DNA of 64,000 nucleotides from contig NZ_LT629696.1 of NCBI RefSeq assembly GCF_900100265.1, positions 1,054,001 to 1,118,000 on the forward strand, read 5' to 3'. Shown here in pieces: positions 18,048-26,948 of the stretch. The notes beneath the pieces are model-generated. The model saw only the letters and a list, made by a program, of their open reading frames with translations, did not search any database and was not told where the DNA came from. The stretch's first letter is position 1. Every line of letters begins with the position of its first letter. Position numbers and translations under genes: made by a program. Source of the stretch: Leifsonia sp. 466MF (lineage in GTDB: Bacteria > Actinomycetota > Actinomycetes > Actinomycetales > Microbacteriaceae).

Positions 18048-20545
18048 CAGGCGCCCGGCGCGCCGATCGCCCGGTAGAACTCGCCGACCGCCTTGCGGTT
18101 GTACGCGTGGTAGTCGAAGTGGCTGTCCGGCACGTCTCCACGAAGGAAGGCGCGCATCCCGTCCGCCACGCCGTCCACGGTCTGCGGCACGATCATGCCG
18201 CTGCCCGCGGGGAGGGCGTTCTTGGCCGAGGCGAACTCGACCGTCACGATCGGCAGCTGCAGCACCAACGCCTCCAGCAGCACCATCGGCTGCCCCTCGT
18301 AGTCGCTGGAGAGCACGAAGCAGTCGGCCTTCGCCATGATCGCGTGCGGGTTGCGCTGCATCCCGGTCAGGAACACCGAACCCTCGAGACCCAGCTCGGC
18401 GACCAGACCCTCCAGCTCGCCCGCCAGAGGCCCGGACCCGACGACGACGAGCCGTGTCCGCGGGTTGTCCGCATGCACCGCGGAGAACGCGCGGATCAGC
18501 CGCGCCTGGTTCTTCTCGGGCGACAGGCGGCCGACATTGACGAACGTGGTGACGTCGTCGTCGGCGAGCAGCAGCTCGGCCCAGTCCGGGATGCTCCCGG
18601 TCTCCTCGTCGAAGGTCAGCTCGTGCAGGTCGGCGCCCGCGTTCTCGAGGATGTGCTCGGCGTCGACCGTGTTCAGCGCCGACACGAACTTCTCGGGCGC
18701 CGCGTACTCGGCGAGCGACGTGCGGTTGATCTCGGACAGCGTGGGCGAGACGGAGACGAGGTGGTCGTACTGGCCGTACAGGGTGAAGATCTGCGTGAGG
18801 CTGTGCAGCATCCGCTTCTCGCCGTTGACCTCGCGGTGCGCGTCCGACGCCAGGTCGTTGTGCAGCCAGATCGCGCGCTGGGCGTCGGGGGAGTGCAGCA
18901 GGAGCGTCGCCCAGAACGGCCCGTAGCCGGAGAAGTCGACGACGTAGTCGAACCGGCTCTCGCCGAAGCAACGGTACCACTCGTCGTCCCACAGGCGGTT
19001 CTGGGCCGGGATGTCGGCATGCTGGGCGATGCGGCCGCGCCGGAAGTCGAGGTGCCGGGCGACATGCAGCAGCTTGGTGCCGTTCATCCCGCCGACGCGC
19101 GGGAACTGCCGGACCGATGGATGGATCTGCCGCTGCTTCCCGATGACCACCTGCGATCGGCTCTGGGCGAAGAACGCGGAGACGTCGTAGCGGTCGTGGT
19201 CGAGGTTGTTGAGCAGGTTCAGCGCGGAGGTCGTGATGCCGTTGGGGCGCATCCCGCCGAGGTACAGCAGGATCTTCTGCCGCCCGTCGTCCGCGAGGTC
19301 GGTGCGCAGGCGGTACCCGTCGCGCACACCACGGAACACGATGTCGACGACCCGGCGCGACGCCTCGCCGTCCTCATAGGGGGTGAACCGCCGCTGCATG
19401 TCCAGGTAGCGCTCCTGCGACTCGACCGGGACGGTGTCGCCCGCCTCGGCGATGGCATGCAGCTCGTCGCCGACCTCGCGGGCCGACAGCAGCACAGGGC
19501 CCGGCCACTCCTCGGGCTCGAAGTAGAGCCCGCGGGTGCCCGCGTAGTCGGCGAGATCGGGCGTGAAGAACACGATCGGCCGGCCCGTCTGCAGGAAGTC
19601 GAAGAAGATGCTGGAATAGTCGGAGATGAGGATGTCCGTGGCGCCGAGCACCAGGTTGGTCGGGATCTCGTTGGGGACGAGCATCCGCTTCAGCTCCGGC
19701 CGGTGCGCGGCCAGGGAGTGCACGGTCTGGTGCGTCTTCAGCAGCACCGCGTACCGGCTGGTGTCGATGCGCTCCTCGATCTGCGCGATGTGGGCGAGAA
19801 GGGCGTCCAGGTCGTCCTCCGGACGGCCGAACGTCTGCCCTTTCCAGGTCGGCGCGTAGAGCACGATCTTCCGGTCGCCGAGCGGGATCCCGGCGGCGAT
19901 GAGCCGCTGCCGCACCGTCTCGCGCCCTGCGCCGTCGAGGAACTGCCGGTCGATGCGCGGGTACCCCTCCTCGACGAGGGTGCCGCTGTAGATCCCGGTC
20001 AGCTTGTAGCCGGTCTCGTACATCTGCTCCGACATGAACGGGTTCGCCGAGAGCAGGTAGTCGGCCTGCACGAAGTTGCGGATGATGTTCGCGGTGGCGA
20101 GGGCGCCGTCCTCGATGTCGTAGCCCATCCGCTTCAAAGGCGTGCCGTGCCAGGTGTTGAGGTAGACCTGGCCGGGACGCTTCGAGAAGTCCGGCGGGAA
20201 GGTCGCGTTGTTGACGAGGTACTGGCTGGTGGCGAGCGCGCGGTAGTAGGCGGCGGAGCCGTAGCGGACGAAGCTGACGCGGTCGTCGCCGGCGAACTCC
20301 TCGACCGCGGCGCGGTACTGCGTCAGATCCGACAGAGCCCAGATGTGGGTCAGGTGGCCGAGATCGGGGCTCGCGAGCAGCTCGCGGAAGATCGCCTCGG
20401 GGTTGTCGAGCATCCCGTTGCCCGAGAACGACTCGTAGAAGACGGAGCCCTGCACGATCGGCTGGCGGCGCCAGTGCGCGTGGATCTCATAGCGCGCGGC
20501 GCGCTTGACCCGAGAGGGGAGTCGCTTCAGTCGGGAGAGTCTCAT
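18047..20545 (-). CDS. Two-domain teichoic-acid type transferase: CDP-glycerol glycerophosphotransferase plus GT4 glycosyltransferase
   Basis: An 832-residue probable cell-wall polymer enzyme. The N-terminal half matches the TagB/TagF glycerophosphotransferase family, with HGTPLKRMGYD (His133) and ISDYSSIFFDF with its conserved acidic and serine residues near residue 305. The C-terminal half is a GT-B glycosyltransferase of family 4: FVNVGRLSPEKNQARLIRAF near 660, then SSDYEGQPMVLLEAL with the E-x7-E type site. It would polymerise a glycerol- or ribitol-phosphate chain and decorate it. The ATG at 20545 begins a basic amphipathic stretch typical for membrane association; the frame extends further upstream without support. 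Confidence 0.87.
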   Translation of the reverse strand: MRLSRLKRLPSRVKRAARYEIHAHWRRQPIVQGSVFYESFSGNGMLDNPEAIFRELLASPDLGHLTHIWALSDLTQYRAAVEEFAGDDRVSFVRYGSAAYYRALATSQYLVNNATFPPDFSKRPGQVYLNTWHGTPLKRMGYDIEDGALATANIIRNFVQADYLLSANPFMSEQMYETGYKLTGIYSGTLVEEGYPRIDRQFLDGAGRETVRQRLIAAGIPLGDRKIVLYAPTWKGQTFGRPEDDLDALLAHIAQIEERIDTSRYAVLLKTHQTVHSLAAHRPELKRMLVPNEIPTNLVLGATDILISDYSSIFFDFLQTGRPIVFFTPDLADYAGTRGLYFEPEEWPGPVLLSAREVGDELHAIAEAGDTVPVESQERYLDMQRRFTPYEDGEASRRVVDIVFRGVRDGYRLRTDLADDGRQKILLYLGGMRPNGITTSALNLLNNLDHDRYDVSAFFAQSRSQVVIGKQRQIHPSVRQFPRVGGMNGTKLLHVARHLDFRRGRIAQHADIPAQNRLWDDEWYRCFGESRFDYVVDFSGYGPFWATLLLHSPDAQRAIWLHNDLASDAHREVNGEKRMLHSLTQIFTLYGQYDHLVSVSPTLSEINRTSLAEYAAPEKFVSALNTVDAEHILENAGADLHELTFDEETGSIPDWAELLLADDDVTTFVNVGRLSPEKNQARLIRAFSAVHADNPRTRLVVVGSGPLAGELEGLVAELGLEGSVFLTGMQRNPHAIMAKADCFVLSSDYEGQPMVLLEALVLQLPIVTVEFASAKNALPAGSGMIVPQTVDGVADGMRAFLRGDVPDSHFDYHAYNRKAVGEFYRAIGAPGA

Positions 20546-20654
20546 CGCGCCCGAGTTTATGAGAGCGGGATAACAGCATCCTGGGAGCGGATCATGCGGC
20601 GGCCGTGAAGTCATTTCCTGTTCGCGGTCCTCACTCTTCGCACGACGCAGACTT

Positions 20655-20685
20655 TCTGGACGACTGTCTAGAAGAGGCGTAGAGT
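20655..20685 (+). promoter_or_regulatory. TetR operator overlapping a promoter
   Basis: TCTGGAC-N4-GTCTAGA (20655-20672) is a dyad with 6 of 7 paired bases per arm. It overlaps a -35-like TGGACG (20657-20662), spaced 17 bp from a -10-like TAGAGT (20680-20685), 12 nt before the GTG of the TetR gene. This arrangement fits autorepression of the TetR-alcohol dehydrogenase pair. Confidence 0.6.
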
Positions 20686-20691
20686 GAGGCC

Positions 20692-21366
20692 GTGACCCTC
20701 TCCGAGAGGACGACGCCGTCCGAACCCGCCCTCGCCGGCGTGCGCGGCGGACTTCGCGACTCGGCTGACCCGCGCGTCCAGCGCACACGGCAGAAGCTCT
20801 TCGACGCCGTCGAGCGGCTCTCCGTGCAACCGGCCGAGGTGACCGTCAGCGCGATCGTGGCTGAGTCCGGCGTGAGCCGGGCGACGTTCTACACGCACTT
20901 CGCCGACATCGACGAACTCGCGCTGCGTATTCAGGAGTCCGCTTTCGAAGCGATCGCGGCCTCCGCGCGCACCGACCAGGAGGGCGATCCGACGGAGTCC
21001 ATGCGCGCGTCGCAGCGGCGTCTGGTCGAGCACTACGCCGACCACCGCTCCCTCTATGCCGCCGTGTATCGCCTCCCGGCCGGCCGAGGCGTGCAGGCGC
21101 GTGTCGCCTGGGTCATGGCGGGCGCCATCCGATCGCACATCCTGGACACCGGGATGCTGCCGCCCGGGCTCGACCCCGACCTCGCTGCCACGTACATCGC
21201 CAACGCCGCCACCGGGCTCCTGGTCTCGTGGGTGCTCGGCGAGATCGACGCCGACGCCGAGCAGCTCGCCGAGCACCTCCTCCACTTGATGCCCGTGTGG
21301 ATGCACGCCGGGCACCGCGCCGCCGGAGACGCCGGCGACATCCCACCCGAAAGGAATCACTCATGA
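20692..21366 (+). CDS. TetR family regulator
   Basis: A 224-residue repressor. The N-terminal helix-turn-helix region (VTVSAIVAESGVSRATFYTHFADIDEL, about residues 46-71) is typical of TetR; the rest is a helical ligand-binding domain. Its stop overlaps the ATG of the downstream alcohol dehydrogenase (ATGA), so the two are co-expressed, and an operator-like dyad covers the promoter. The ligand is probably an alcohol or aldehyde handled by that enzyme (inference). Confidence 0.88.
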   Translation: MTLSERTTPSEPALAGVRGGLRDSADPRVQRTRQKLFDAVERLSVQPAEVTVSAIVAESGVSRATFYTHFADIDELALRIQESAFEAIAASARTDQEGDPTESMRASQRRLVEHYADHRSLYAAVYRLPAGRGVQARVAWVMAGAIRSHILDTGMLPPGLDPDLAATYIANAATGLLVSWVLGEIDADAEQLAEHLLHLMPVWMHAGHRAAGDAGDIPPERNHS

Positions 21367-22451
21367 AAGCAGTCGTCGTGCGCGAGATCGGTGCCGGCTT
21401 CGAAACCGCCGAGCTTGAGATCGCGTCGCCGCTGGGTCGGGAGGTGCTGCTCGACGTCAAGGCGTCCGGGCTCTGCCACACCGACCTCACCATGTCGCGC
21501 TACGAGATGGGCAATCCGCTGCCGGCCGTCTTCGGCCACGAGGTCGCCGGGGTCGTCACCGCCGTCGGTCCCGACGTGACCGAGCTGGCCGTCGGCGACC
21601 ACGTCGTGGGCTGTCTCGTGCAGTACTGCGGCGCGTGCGAGAAGTGCCTCTCCGGCCGGGTGTACCAGTGCCTCCATCCCGAGAAGACGCTCCGCACCGA
21701 AGGCGAGCCCGCCCGCCTCACCGAGAACGGCGCCCCGGTGTTCCAGGCGTTCGGCCTCGCCGGTTTCGCCCAGCAGGCGCTCATCCACGAGAACCAGCTG
21801 GTGAAGGTGCCAGACGAGATCCCCTTCGCCCAGGCGGCTCTGCTCGGCTGCGGGGTCGTGACGGGGGCGGGCGCGGTCATCAACACCGCCGACGTGCAGG
21901 CGGGCGACTCCGTCGTCGTCATCGGCGCGGGAGGGGTCGGCCTCAACGCGATCAACGGCGCCCTCGTCGCGGGTGCGGCAACGATCATCGCGGTCGACAT
22001 CGCCGACGACAAGCTCGAGAAGGCGCGCAGCTTCGGTGCCACCCATGTCGTCAACTCGTCCAGCGGCGACCCGGTGGCCGCTGTCCTGGAGATCACCGGG
22101 CGGGGCGCCGATGCCGTCTTCGACTTCGTCGGCATCAAGCAGGTCGCCGAGCAGGGTCTCCAGATGGTCGCGCCAGGCGGCGGGCTGTACCTCATCGGCG
22201 TCATCGACCCGACCTCCGAGATCGCCGTGCACCAAGTCGGCCTGATCGGCTCGCAGCGCCGCATCCAGGGCGTCTACATGGGCTCGACCACGGCCAAGCG
22301 CGACATCCCGCTCTACGCGAAGCTCTACCTGGAGGGGCGGTTCGAGCTCGACGCGCTGCTGTCGAAGGAGATCGCGCTGGACGAGATCGAGCAGGGCTAC
22401 GAGGCCCTGAAGGACCCGAACATCACCCGGGTCGTCGTCACCGCGCTCTGA
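21363..22451 (+). CDS. Zinc-dependent medium-chain alcohol dehydrogenase
   Basis: NAD(P)-dependent MDR-family alcohol dehydrogenase of 362 residues. The catalytic zinc site is SGLCHTD (Cys38 region) with GHEVAGVV, and the structural zinc loop is CGACEKCLSGRVYQC. The Rossmann fold is VVIGAGGVGLNAI. Similar proteins include the class III and mycobacterial long-chain enzymes; the substrate is not clear. It is translationally coupled to the TetR gene upstream. Confidence 0.88.
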   Translation: MKAVVVREIGAGFETAELEIASPLGREVLLDVKASGLCHTDLTMSRYEMGNPLPAVFGHEVAGVVTAVGPDVTELAVGDHVVGCLVQYCGACEKCLSGRVYQCLHPEKTLRTEGEPARLTENGAPVFQAFGLAGFAQQALIHENQLVKVPDEIPFAQAALLGCGVVTGAGAVINTADVQAGDSVVVIGAGGVGLNAINGALVAGAATIIAVDIADDKLEKARSFGATHVVNSSSGDPVAAVLEITGRGADAVFDFVGIKQVAEQGLQMVAPGGGLYLIGVIDPTSEIAVHQVGLIGSQRRIQGVYMGSTTAKRDIPLYAKLYLEGRFELDALLSKEIALDEIEQGYEALKDPNITRVVVTAL

Positions 22452-22460
22452 GCGTGGCGG

Positions 22461-22485
22461 GTGGCGCGGCGCCGAGCCGCGTCAC
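22461..22485. terminator. Hairpin at the convergent ADH/MarR junction
   Basis: Arms at 22461-22470 and 22476-22485 pair at 9 of 10 positions around a 5-nt loop. It lies just after the alcohol dehydrogenase stop and overlaps the stop codon of the convergent MarR gene. No T-run follows. Confidence 0.45.
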
Positions 22486-22985
22486 CCTTCGGTGTCGAAC
22501 CCGAGGCTCAGCTTGCGCAGGAGCCCGGCCAGACGCTCGGCGTCGGCGGGCGAGAGGCCGTCGAGCAGCTCGGCCTCGGCATCCACCAGGCGGGTGATGG
22601 CCGCATCCACCCGGGTGAGACCCTGCGCGGTCATCTGGACGAGGATGCCGCGGCCGTCGTTCGGGTCGGTGCGGCGCTCGACGAGCCCGCGCGCGACCAG
22701 GCGGTCGATGCGGTTCGTCATGGTGCCGGACGAGACGAGCGTCTGCTGCAGCAGCGACTTGGGGCTCAGCTGGTACGGCGCTCCCGCGCGGCGGAGGGCC
22801 GCCAGCACGTCGAACTCCCACGAGTCGAGGTCGGAGCGCTCGAACGCCCCGCGGCGCGCGCGGTCGAGGTGGCGGGAGAGCCGGTCGACCCGCGAGAGCA
22901 CCTGGAGCGGGGCGAAGTCGAGGTCCGGACGCTCGCGCAGCCAGGCGTCCACGATGCGGTCCACCTCGTCTCGTGCGTCGGCCAT
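22482..22985 (-). CDS. MarR family regulator
   Basis: A 167-residue winged-helix protein: LSPKSLLQQTLVSSGTMTNRIDRLVARGLVERR is the recognition helix and wing start, followed by DPNDGRGILVQMTAQG, the MarR DxRxx wing. It stands alone, convergent with the alcohol dehydrogenase gene and divergent from tRNA-Gln. Target and ligand are unknown. Confidence 0.9.
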   Translation of the reverse strand: MADARDEVDRIVDAWLRERPDLDFAPLQVLSRVDRLSRHLDRARRGAFERSDLDSWEFDVLAALRRAGAPYQLSPKSLLQQTLVSSGTMTNRIDRLVARGLVERRTDPNDGRGILVQMTAQGLTRVDAAITRLVDAEAELLDGLSPADAERLAGLLRKLSLGFDTEG

Positions 22986-23052
22986 CCCCCCATGCTATTG
23001 GGGGTTCGGTCGGGACACGTCTGGCAGACTGTCATCTGCGCGAAACGCGCGT

Positions 23053-23124
23053 TCCGCCTTGGTGTAATGGCAGCACGACAGCCTTTGGAGCTGTGAGGTC
23101 CAGGTTCGAGTCCTGGAGGCGGAG
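23053..23124 (+). tRNA. tRNA-Gln (anticodon TTG)
   Basis: The acceptor strands TCCGCCT (23053-23059) and AGGCGGA (23117-23123) pair fully, with G as discriminator at 23124. The anticodon arm is ACAGC-CTTTGGA-GCTGT, giving anticodon TTG for CAA codons. The T arm has GGTTCGAGTCC. CCA is not encoded. glmU starts 30 nt downstream with no terminator between, so read-through from the tRNA promoter into glmU is possible. Confidence 0.95.
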
Positions 23125-23154
23125 CGACCGACAGCCCGACCCCCTGGAGGGACA

Positions 23155-24597
23155 TTGACCGACCAGAATCTCGCCATCGTCGTTCTCGCGGCGGGGCAGG
23201 GCACGCGGATGAAGTCCGCCACCCCGAAGCTGCTGCACCCGCTGGGCGGCATCCCGATCGTGTCCCACGTGCTGGCCACTGCGCGCGAGCTCGACGCCGC
23301 GCACGTCGTCGCCGTCGTGCGTCACGAACGCGACCGTCTCGCCGAGGTGATCGAGGCCGACCTTCCCGAAGCCGTCATCGTCGACCAGGACGAGGTGCCA
23401 GGCACCGGCCGCGCGGTCGAGCTGGCCGTCGAGGCCCTCCCGGCCGACTTCTCCGGGGATGTGCTGGTCGTGAACGGCGACGTCCCGCTGCTCGACGCCG
23501 GCACCCTCCGCGAGCTCATCGAGCGGCACCGTGCGGGTGAGGCGGCCGCGACCATCCTCTCGTCGTTCCCGGCCGACGCGACCGGATACGGCCGCATCGT
23601 GCGCACCCCGCAGGGCCACCTCGACCGCATCGTCGAGCACAAGGACGCGAGCGAGGAGGAGCGGGCGATCGGCGAGATCAACGCCGGCATCTACCTGTTC
23701 GGCCTCGCCGCCCTCCGCGACAGGCTGGCGTTGGTCTCCACCGACAACGCCCAGGGCGAGAAGTACCTGACCGACGTGATCGGGCTGCTCCGCGAGGCCG
23801 GCTTCGACGTGGATGCGCTCCCCGTCGCCGAGTCGTGGCTGGTCGAGGGCATCAACGACCGCGCCCAGCTGAGCGACGCGGCGGCGAAGCTGAACGCGCT
23901 GATCGTCCGCACCTGGCAGCTCGCCGGTGTGACCGTGCAGGACCCCGCGACGACGTGGATCGACGTCAAGGCGAAGCTCGCCCCCGACGTCACCGTGCTC
24001 CCGGGCACGCAGCTCCGCGGCGCCACCGTCATCGAGACCGGTGCGACCGTCGGACCGGACACGACGCTGACCGACACCGAGGTCGGCGAAGGCGCGACCG
24101 TCACCCGCACGGACGCGACGCTCGCCGTGATCGGCGCGGGCGCGACGGTCGGCCCGTTCGCGTACCTCCGTCCCGGCACCGTGCTCGGCGCCCGCGGCAA
24201 GATCGGCACATTCACCGAGACGAAGAACGCGGTCATCGGCGAGGGCACCAAGCTCGCGCACTTCAACTACGTCGGCGACGCCGAGGTGGGGGAGAAGGGC
24301 AACCTCGGCGCCGGCGTCATCACCGCGAACTACGACGGGGTGAACAAGCACCGCACGGTCATCGGCTCCCATGTCCGGATCAGCACGAACACCGTGCTCG
24401 TCGCGCCGGTTAGGATGGGTGACGGAGCGTACACGGGTGCGGGCACGGTCGTCCGCAAGGACGTCCCCGCCGGAGCCCTCGCCATCACCGTCGCTCCTCA
24501 ACGCAATATCGAAGGCTGGGTCGCCGAGAAGCGGCCGGGCACGGACGCCGACAGAGCGGCTCGCGAAAGCGACGCGTCGGAAGAGAGCGGAGCGTAA
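23155..24597 (+). CDS. glmU: Bifunctional UDP-N-acetylglucosamine pyrophosphorylase / glucosamine-1-phosphate N-acetyltransferase
   Basis: Makes UDP-GlcNAc for peptidoglycan. The N-terminal nucleotidyltransferase opens with VVLAAGQGTRMKS (residues 7-19) and has NGDVPLL and GYGRI. The C-terminal half is a left-handed beta-helix of hexapeptide repeats with the acetyl-CoA site around HFNYVGDAEVG and NLGAGVITANYDG. The 480-residue length is normal. The start is a TTG at 23155 placed after GGAGGG, which decides it. prs follows directly after the stop codon. Confidence 0.96.
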   Translation: MTDQNLAIVVLAAGQGTRMKSATPKLLHPLGGIPIVSHVLATARELDAAHVVAVVRHERDRLAEVIEADLPEAVIVDQDEVPGTGRAVELAVEALPADFSGDVLVVNGDVPLLDAGTLRELIERHRAGEAAATILSSFPADATGYGRIVRTPQGHLDRIVEHKDASEEERAIGEINAGIYLFGLAALRDRLALVSTDNAQGEKYLTDVIGLLREAGFDVDALPVAESWLVEGINDRAQLSDAAAKLNALIVRTWQLAGVTVQDPATTWIDVKAKLAPDVTVLPGTQLRGATVIETGATVGPDTTLTDTEVGEGATVTRTDATLAVIGAGATVGPFAYLRPGTVLGARGKIGTFTETKNAVIGEGTKLAHFNYVGDAEVGEKGNLGAGVITANYDGVNKHRTVIGSHVRISTNTVLVAPVRMGDGAYTGAGTVVRKDVPAGALAITVAPQRNIEGWVAEKRPGTDADRAARESDASEESGA

Positions 24598-25575
24598 GTG
24601 TCAGGGATCACCGCGACCGGCCAGAAAAGACTCGTCCTCATCTCCGGTCGCGCGCATCCTCAGCTCGCCCAGGAGATCGCCGAATGCCTCGGCAGCGAGC
24701 TCATCCCGACCGACGCGCGCACCTTCGCCAACGGCGAGATCTACGCGCGCTTCGACGAGAGCGTCCGCGGCTCGGATGCGTTCGTCATCCAGTCGCACAC
24801 CTCGCCGATCAACGAGTGGCTCATGGAGCAGCTCATCATGGTGGATGCGCTGAAGCGCGCCTCGGCGAAGCGCATCACCGTCGTCGCCCCGTTCTACCCG
24901 TACGCCCGTCAGGACAAGAAGGGCCGTGGTCGCGAGCCGATCTCCGCCCGGTTGGTCGCCGACCTGTTCAAGGCTGCCGGTGCCGACCGCATCATGTCCG
25001 TCGACCTGCACGCCGCGCAGATCCAGGGCTTCTTCGACGGCCCGGTCGACCACCTCTTCGCCATGCCGGTGCTGCTCGAGCACATGCGCCGCGAGCTCGA
25101 CCCCTCGACGCTGACTGTCGTGTCGCCCGACATGGGCCGCGTCCGTGTCGCCGACATCTGGAGCGACAAGCTCGGCGCACCGCTCGCGATCATCCACAAG
25201 CGGCGCGACCCGCTCGTCCCGAACCAGGTCTCGGTGCACGAGATCGTCGGCGACGTCAACGGCCGCGTCTGCCTGCTCGTCGACGACCTGATCGACACCG
25301 GCCGCACCATCGTGAAGGCCGCCGAGGCGCTCAAGGAGGCCGGAGCGACCGGCGTCGTTGTCGCTGCGACGCACGCCGTGTTCAGCGACCCGGCCGTGGA
25401 GCTGCTGCAGAGCGACGCGATCGACTCGGTCGTCGTGACCGACACCCTCCCGTTGCCGGAGCACAAGCGCTGGGAGGGCCTCACGGTCCTGCCGATCGCG
25501 CCGCTGCTGGCCAACGCGATCCGCGAGGTCTTCACCGACGGTTCGGTGACGTCGATGTTCGACGGGGCCGCGTAG
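24598..25575 (+). CDS. prs: Ribose-phosphate pyrophosphokinase
   Basis: Makes PRPP from ribose 5-phosphate and ATP for nucleotide, histidine and tryptophan synthesis. The 325 residues show ANGEIYARFDESVRG, YARQDKKGRGREPI, VSPDMGRVRVADIW and the PRPP loop LLVDDLIDTGRT (about residues 221-232). The GTG start abuts the glmU stop, so the pair forms an operon. The last 44 bp overlap the 3' end of the convergent glycosyltransferase gene. Confidence 0.96.
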   Translation: MSGITATGQKRLVLISGRAHPQLAQEIAECLGSELIPTDARTFANGEIYARFDESVRGSDAFVIQSHTSPINEWLMEQLIMVDALKRASAKRITVVAPFYPYARQDKKGRGREPISARLVADLFKAAGADRIMSVDLHAAQIQGFFDGPVDHLFAMPVLLEHMRRELDPSTLTVVSPDMGRVRVADIWSDKLGAPLAIIHKRRDPLVPNQVSVHEIVGDVNGRVCLLVDDLIDTGRTIVKAAEALKEAGATGVVVAATHAVFSDPAVELLQSDAIDSVVVTDTLPLPEHKRWEGLTVLPIAPLLANAIREVFTDGSVTSMFDGAA

Positions 25576-26875
25576 CAGCCGCTTCGCGGACGGTGTCGAC
25601 CACCGCGCGCTCCAGGCCGTCCAGCCCCGAGGATGCGCGGATGGCCCGGCCGATCGCCGCGCTGCGCTCCGCGTAGGCGGGGTCGTCGAGCACGGTCCGC
25701 ACAGCCCGTGCGATCGCCGCGGGTTCCGGGCGGTTGGTCGGCAGCTTCACCCCGACACCCGACCAGGCCACCCGCGCGGAGACCTCGGTCTTATCCTCCG
25801 TGGTGCCCGCGACGACCACGGGGACGCCGTTCTCCATGGCGTAGTGGATGCCGCCGTATCCACCGTTCGTGACGTACACCGCCGTCCGCGGGAGCAGCCG
25901 GTCGTAGGGCAGGTAGGACGCGACGCGTGCGTTGCGCGGCAGGTCGACGCCCAGTTCGGCCACGGGGCGTCCTCCGGTGCTCGCCACCACCCACACGTCC
26001 TGGTCCGCGAGCGCGTGGATGGTGGGCAGGATGAGGTCGTTCAGGTCGCGGTTGGCCACCGTCCCCTGGGTGACGTGGACGACCGGGCGGCCGTCGTCCA
26101 GATCGCCCCACCATGCCGGCAGCGGGGTGTCGGAGGGTTGCGTGCGGGAGACGGGCCCGACGAAGTGGATGGGTACGCGGACGTCTGCGCGCGGGTACTC
26201 GAACTCGGGGACGGTGAACTGCACGACGCCGTCGGCGTGGGACGGCCAGTCGAGCACGAAGCCGTTCAGGCCGGTGCCAGCCTCCTGCCCGATGCGCTGT
26301 GCGGCCCGCTGGACCGGAGCGAACACGATCTTCTCGGCGATCGCCGTCAGAGCGGCGTTGCGGACACGGCCGAGGGCACCAGGTCGCGGCGGAACACCGA
26401 GCCCGAACGGCGCGGTGTCGCGGCTCTTGACCCCGAGCGGGACGATGCCGAGGTTGAGCAGTGCCGGGCGGTCCGCGGGCGGGCGGGCGGCGAGGAGGGC
26501 GGCTCCGAGGAAGAGGCTCTCGGCGAGCACGACGTCGATGTCCAGCTCGCGGATGACCGCATCCATCGCCCCCAGTTGCGTCCGCGCCGGGCGCAGGAAG
26601 ATCTCGGTCATGTCCCACCGGATCCCGGCCGGGCCGGTGAGCCCGACGCGGCCGGGGAAGGCGGCGTCGATGTCGGTGTCGTCGTAGTCGGCCTCGGCCG
26701 GCAGCCGGAGCACCGACGCGCCGGTCGCGGCGGCACGCTCGAGGTACCGCTCGCCGGTGAGGAAGTGGACGCGGTGGCCGCGGTCGACCAGGGCGCGGCT
26801 GACGGCGAGAAGGGGCGTGACGTGTCCGTGCACGGGCGTGCTGCAGAGAAGGATGTCGAGCGGGCGGGCGTTCAT
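25532..26875 (-). CDS. MGT-type glycosyltransferase (GT1 family)
   Basis: A 447-residue GT-B enzyme of the UDP-glycosyltransferase/macrolide glycosyltransferase group. It begins ILLCSTPVHGHVTPLLAVSRAL with the catalytic His near residue 19, and ends with the donor-binding region VTNGGYGGIHYAMENGVPVVV near residue 340. Members glycosylate lipids, macrolides or small xenobiotics; the acceptor is not known here. It is divergent from a TetR gene with a dyad between them, and its 3' end overlaps prs by 44 bp. The start chosen is ATG 26875; the frame extends upstream into the promoter. Confidence 0.87.
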   Translation of the reverse strand: MNARPLDILLCSTPVHGHVTPLLAVSRALVDRGHRVHFLTGERYLERAAATGASVLRLPAEADYDDTDIDAAFPGRVGLTGPAGIRWDMTEIFLRPARTQLGAMDAVIRELDIDVVLAESLFLGAALLAARPPADRPALLNLGIVPLGVKSRDTAPFGLGVPPRPGALGRVRNAALTAIAEKIVFAPVQRAAQRIGQEAGTGLNGFVLDWPSHADGVVQFTVPEFEYPRADVRVPIHFVGPVSRTQPSDTPLPAWWGDLDDGRPVVHVTQGTVANRDLNDLILPTIHALADQDVWVVASTGGRPVAELGVDLPRNARVASYLPYDRLLPRTAVYVTNGGYGGIHYAMENGVPVVVAGTTEDKTEVSARVAWSGVGVKLPTNRPEPAAIARAVRTVLDDPAYAERSAAIGRAIRASSGLDGLERAVVDTVREAAATRPRRTSTSPNRR

Positions 26876-26889
26876 GGTCCGGGTCCTCG

Positions 26890-26937
26890 TTTCGGGTAGA
26901 GTCGAATAAACGTCAACAGTATTCACTACACCCGAAA
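26890..26937. promoter_or_regulatory. Operator-like inverted repeat between MGT and TetR genes
   Basis: TTTCGGGT (26890-26897) and ACCCGAAA (26930-26937) form a perfect 8-bp inverted repeat. Inside it, GAATA (26904-26908) pairs with TATTC (26920-26924). The space is unusually AT-rich for this genome and serves two divergent promoters; a TTGACG for the glycosyltransferase lies on the minus strand inside. It is a likely site for the TetR protein. Confidence 0.5.
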
Positions 26938-26948
26938 GGTAGTCAATA

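Noticed and set aside
18107..20608. An 833-codon plus-strand frame over the teichoic-acid type gene
   Set aside because: It is complementary to a gene with clear TagF and GT4 motifs and has none of its own.
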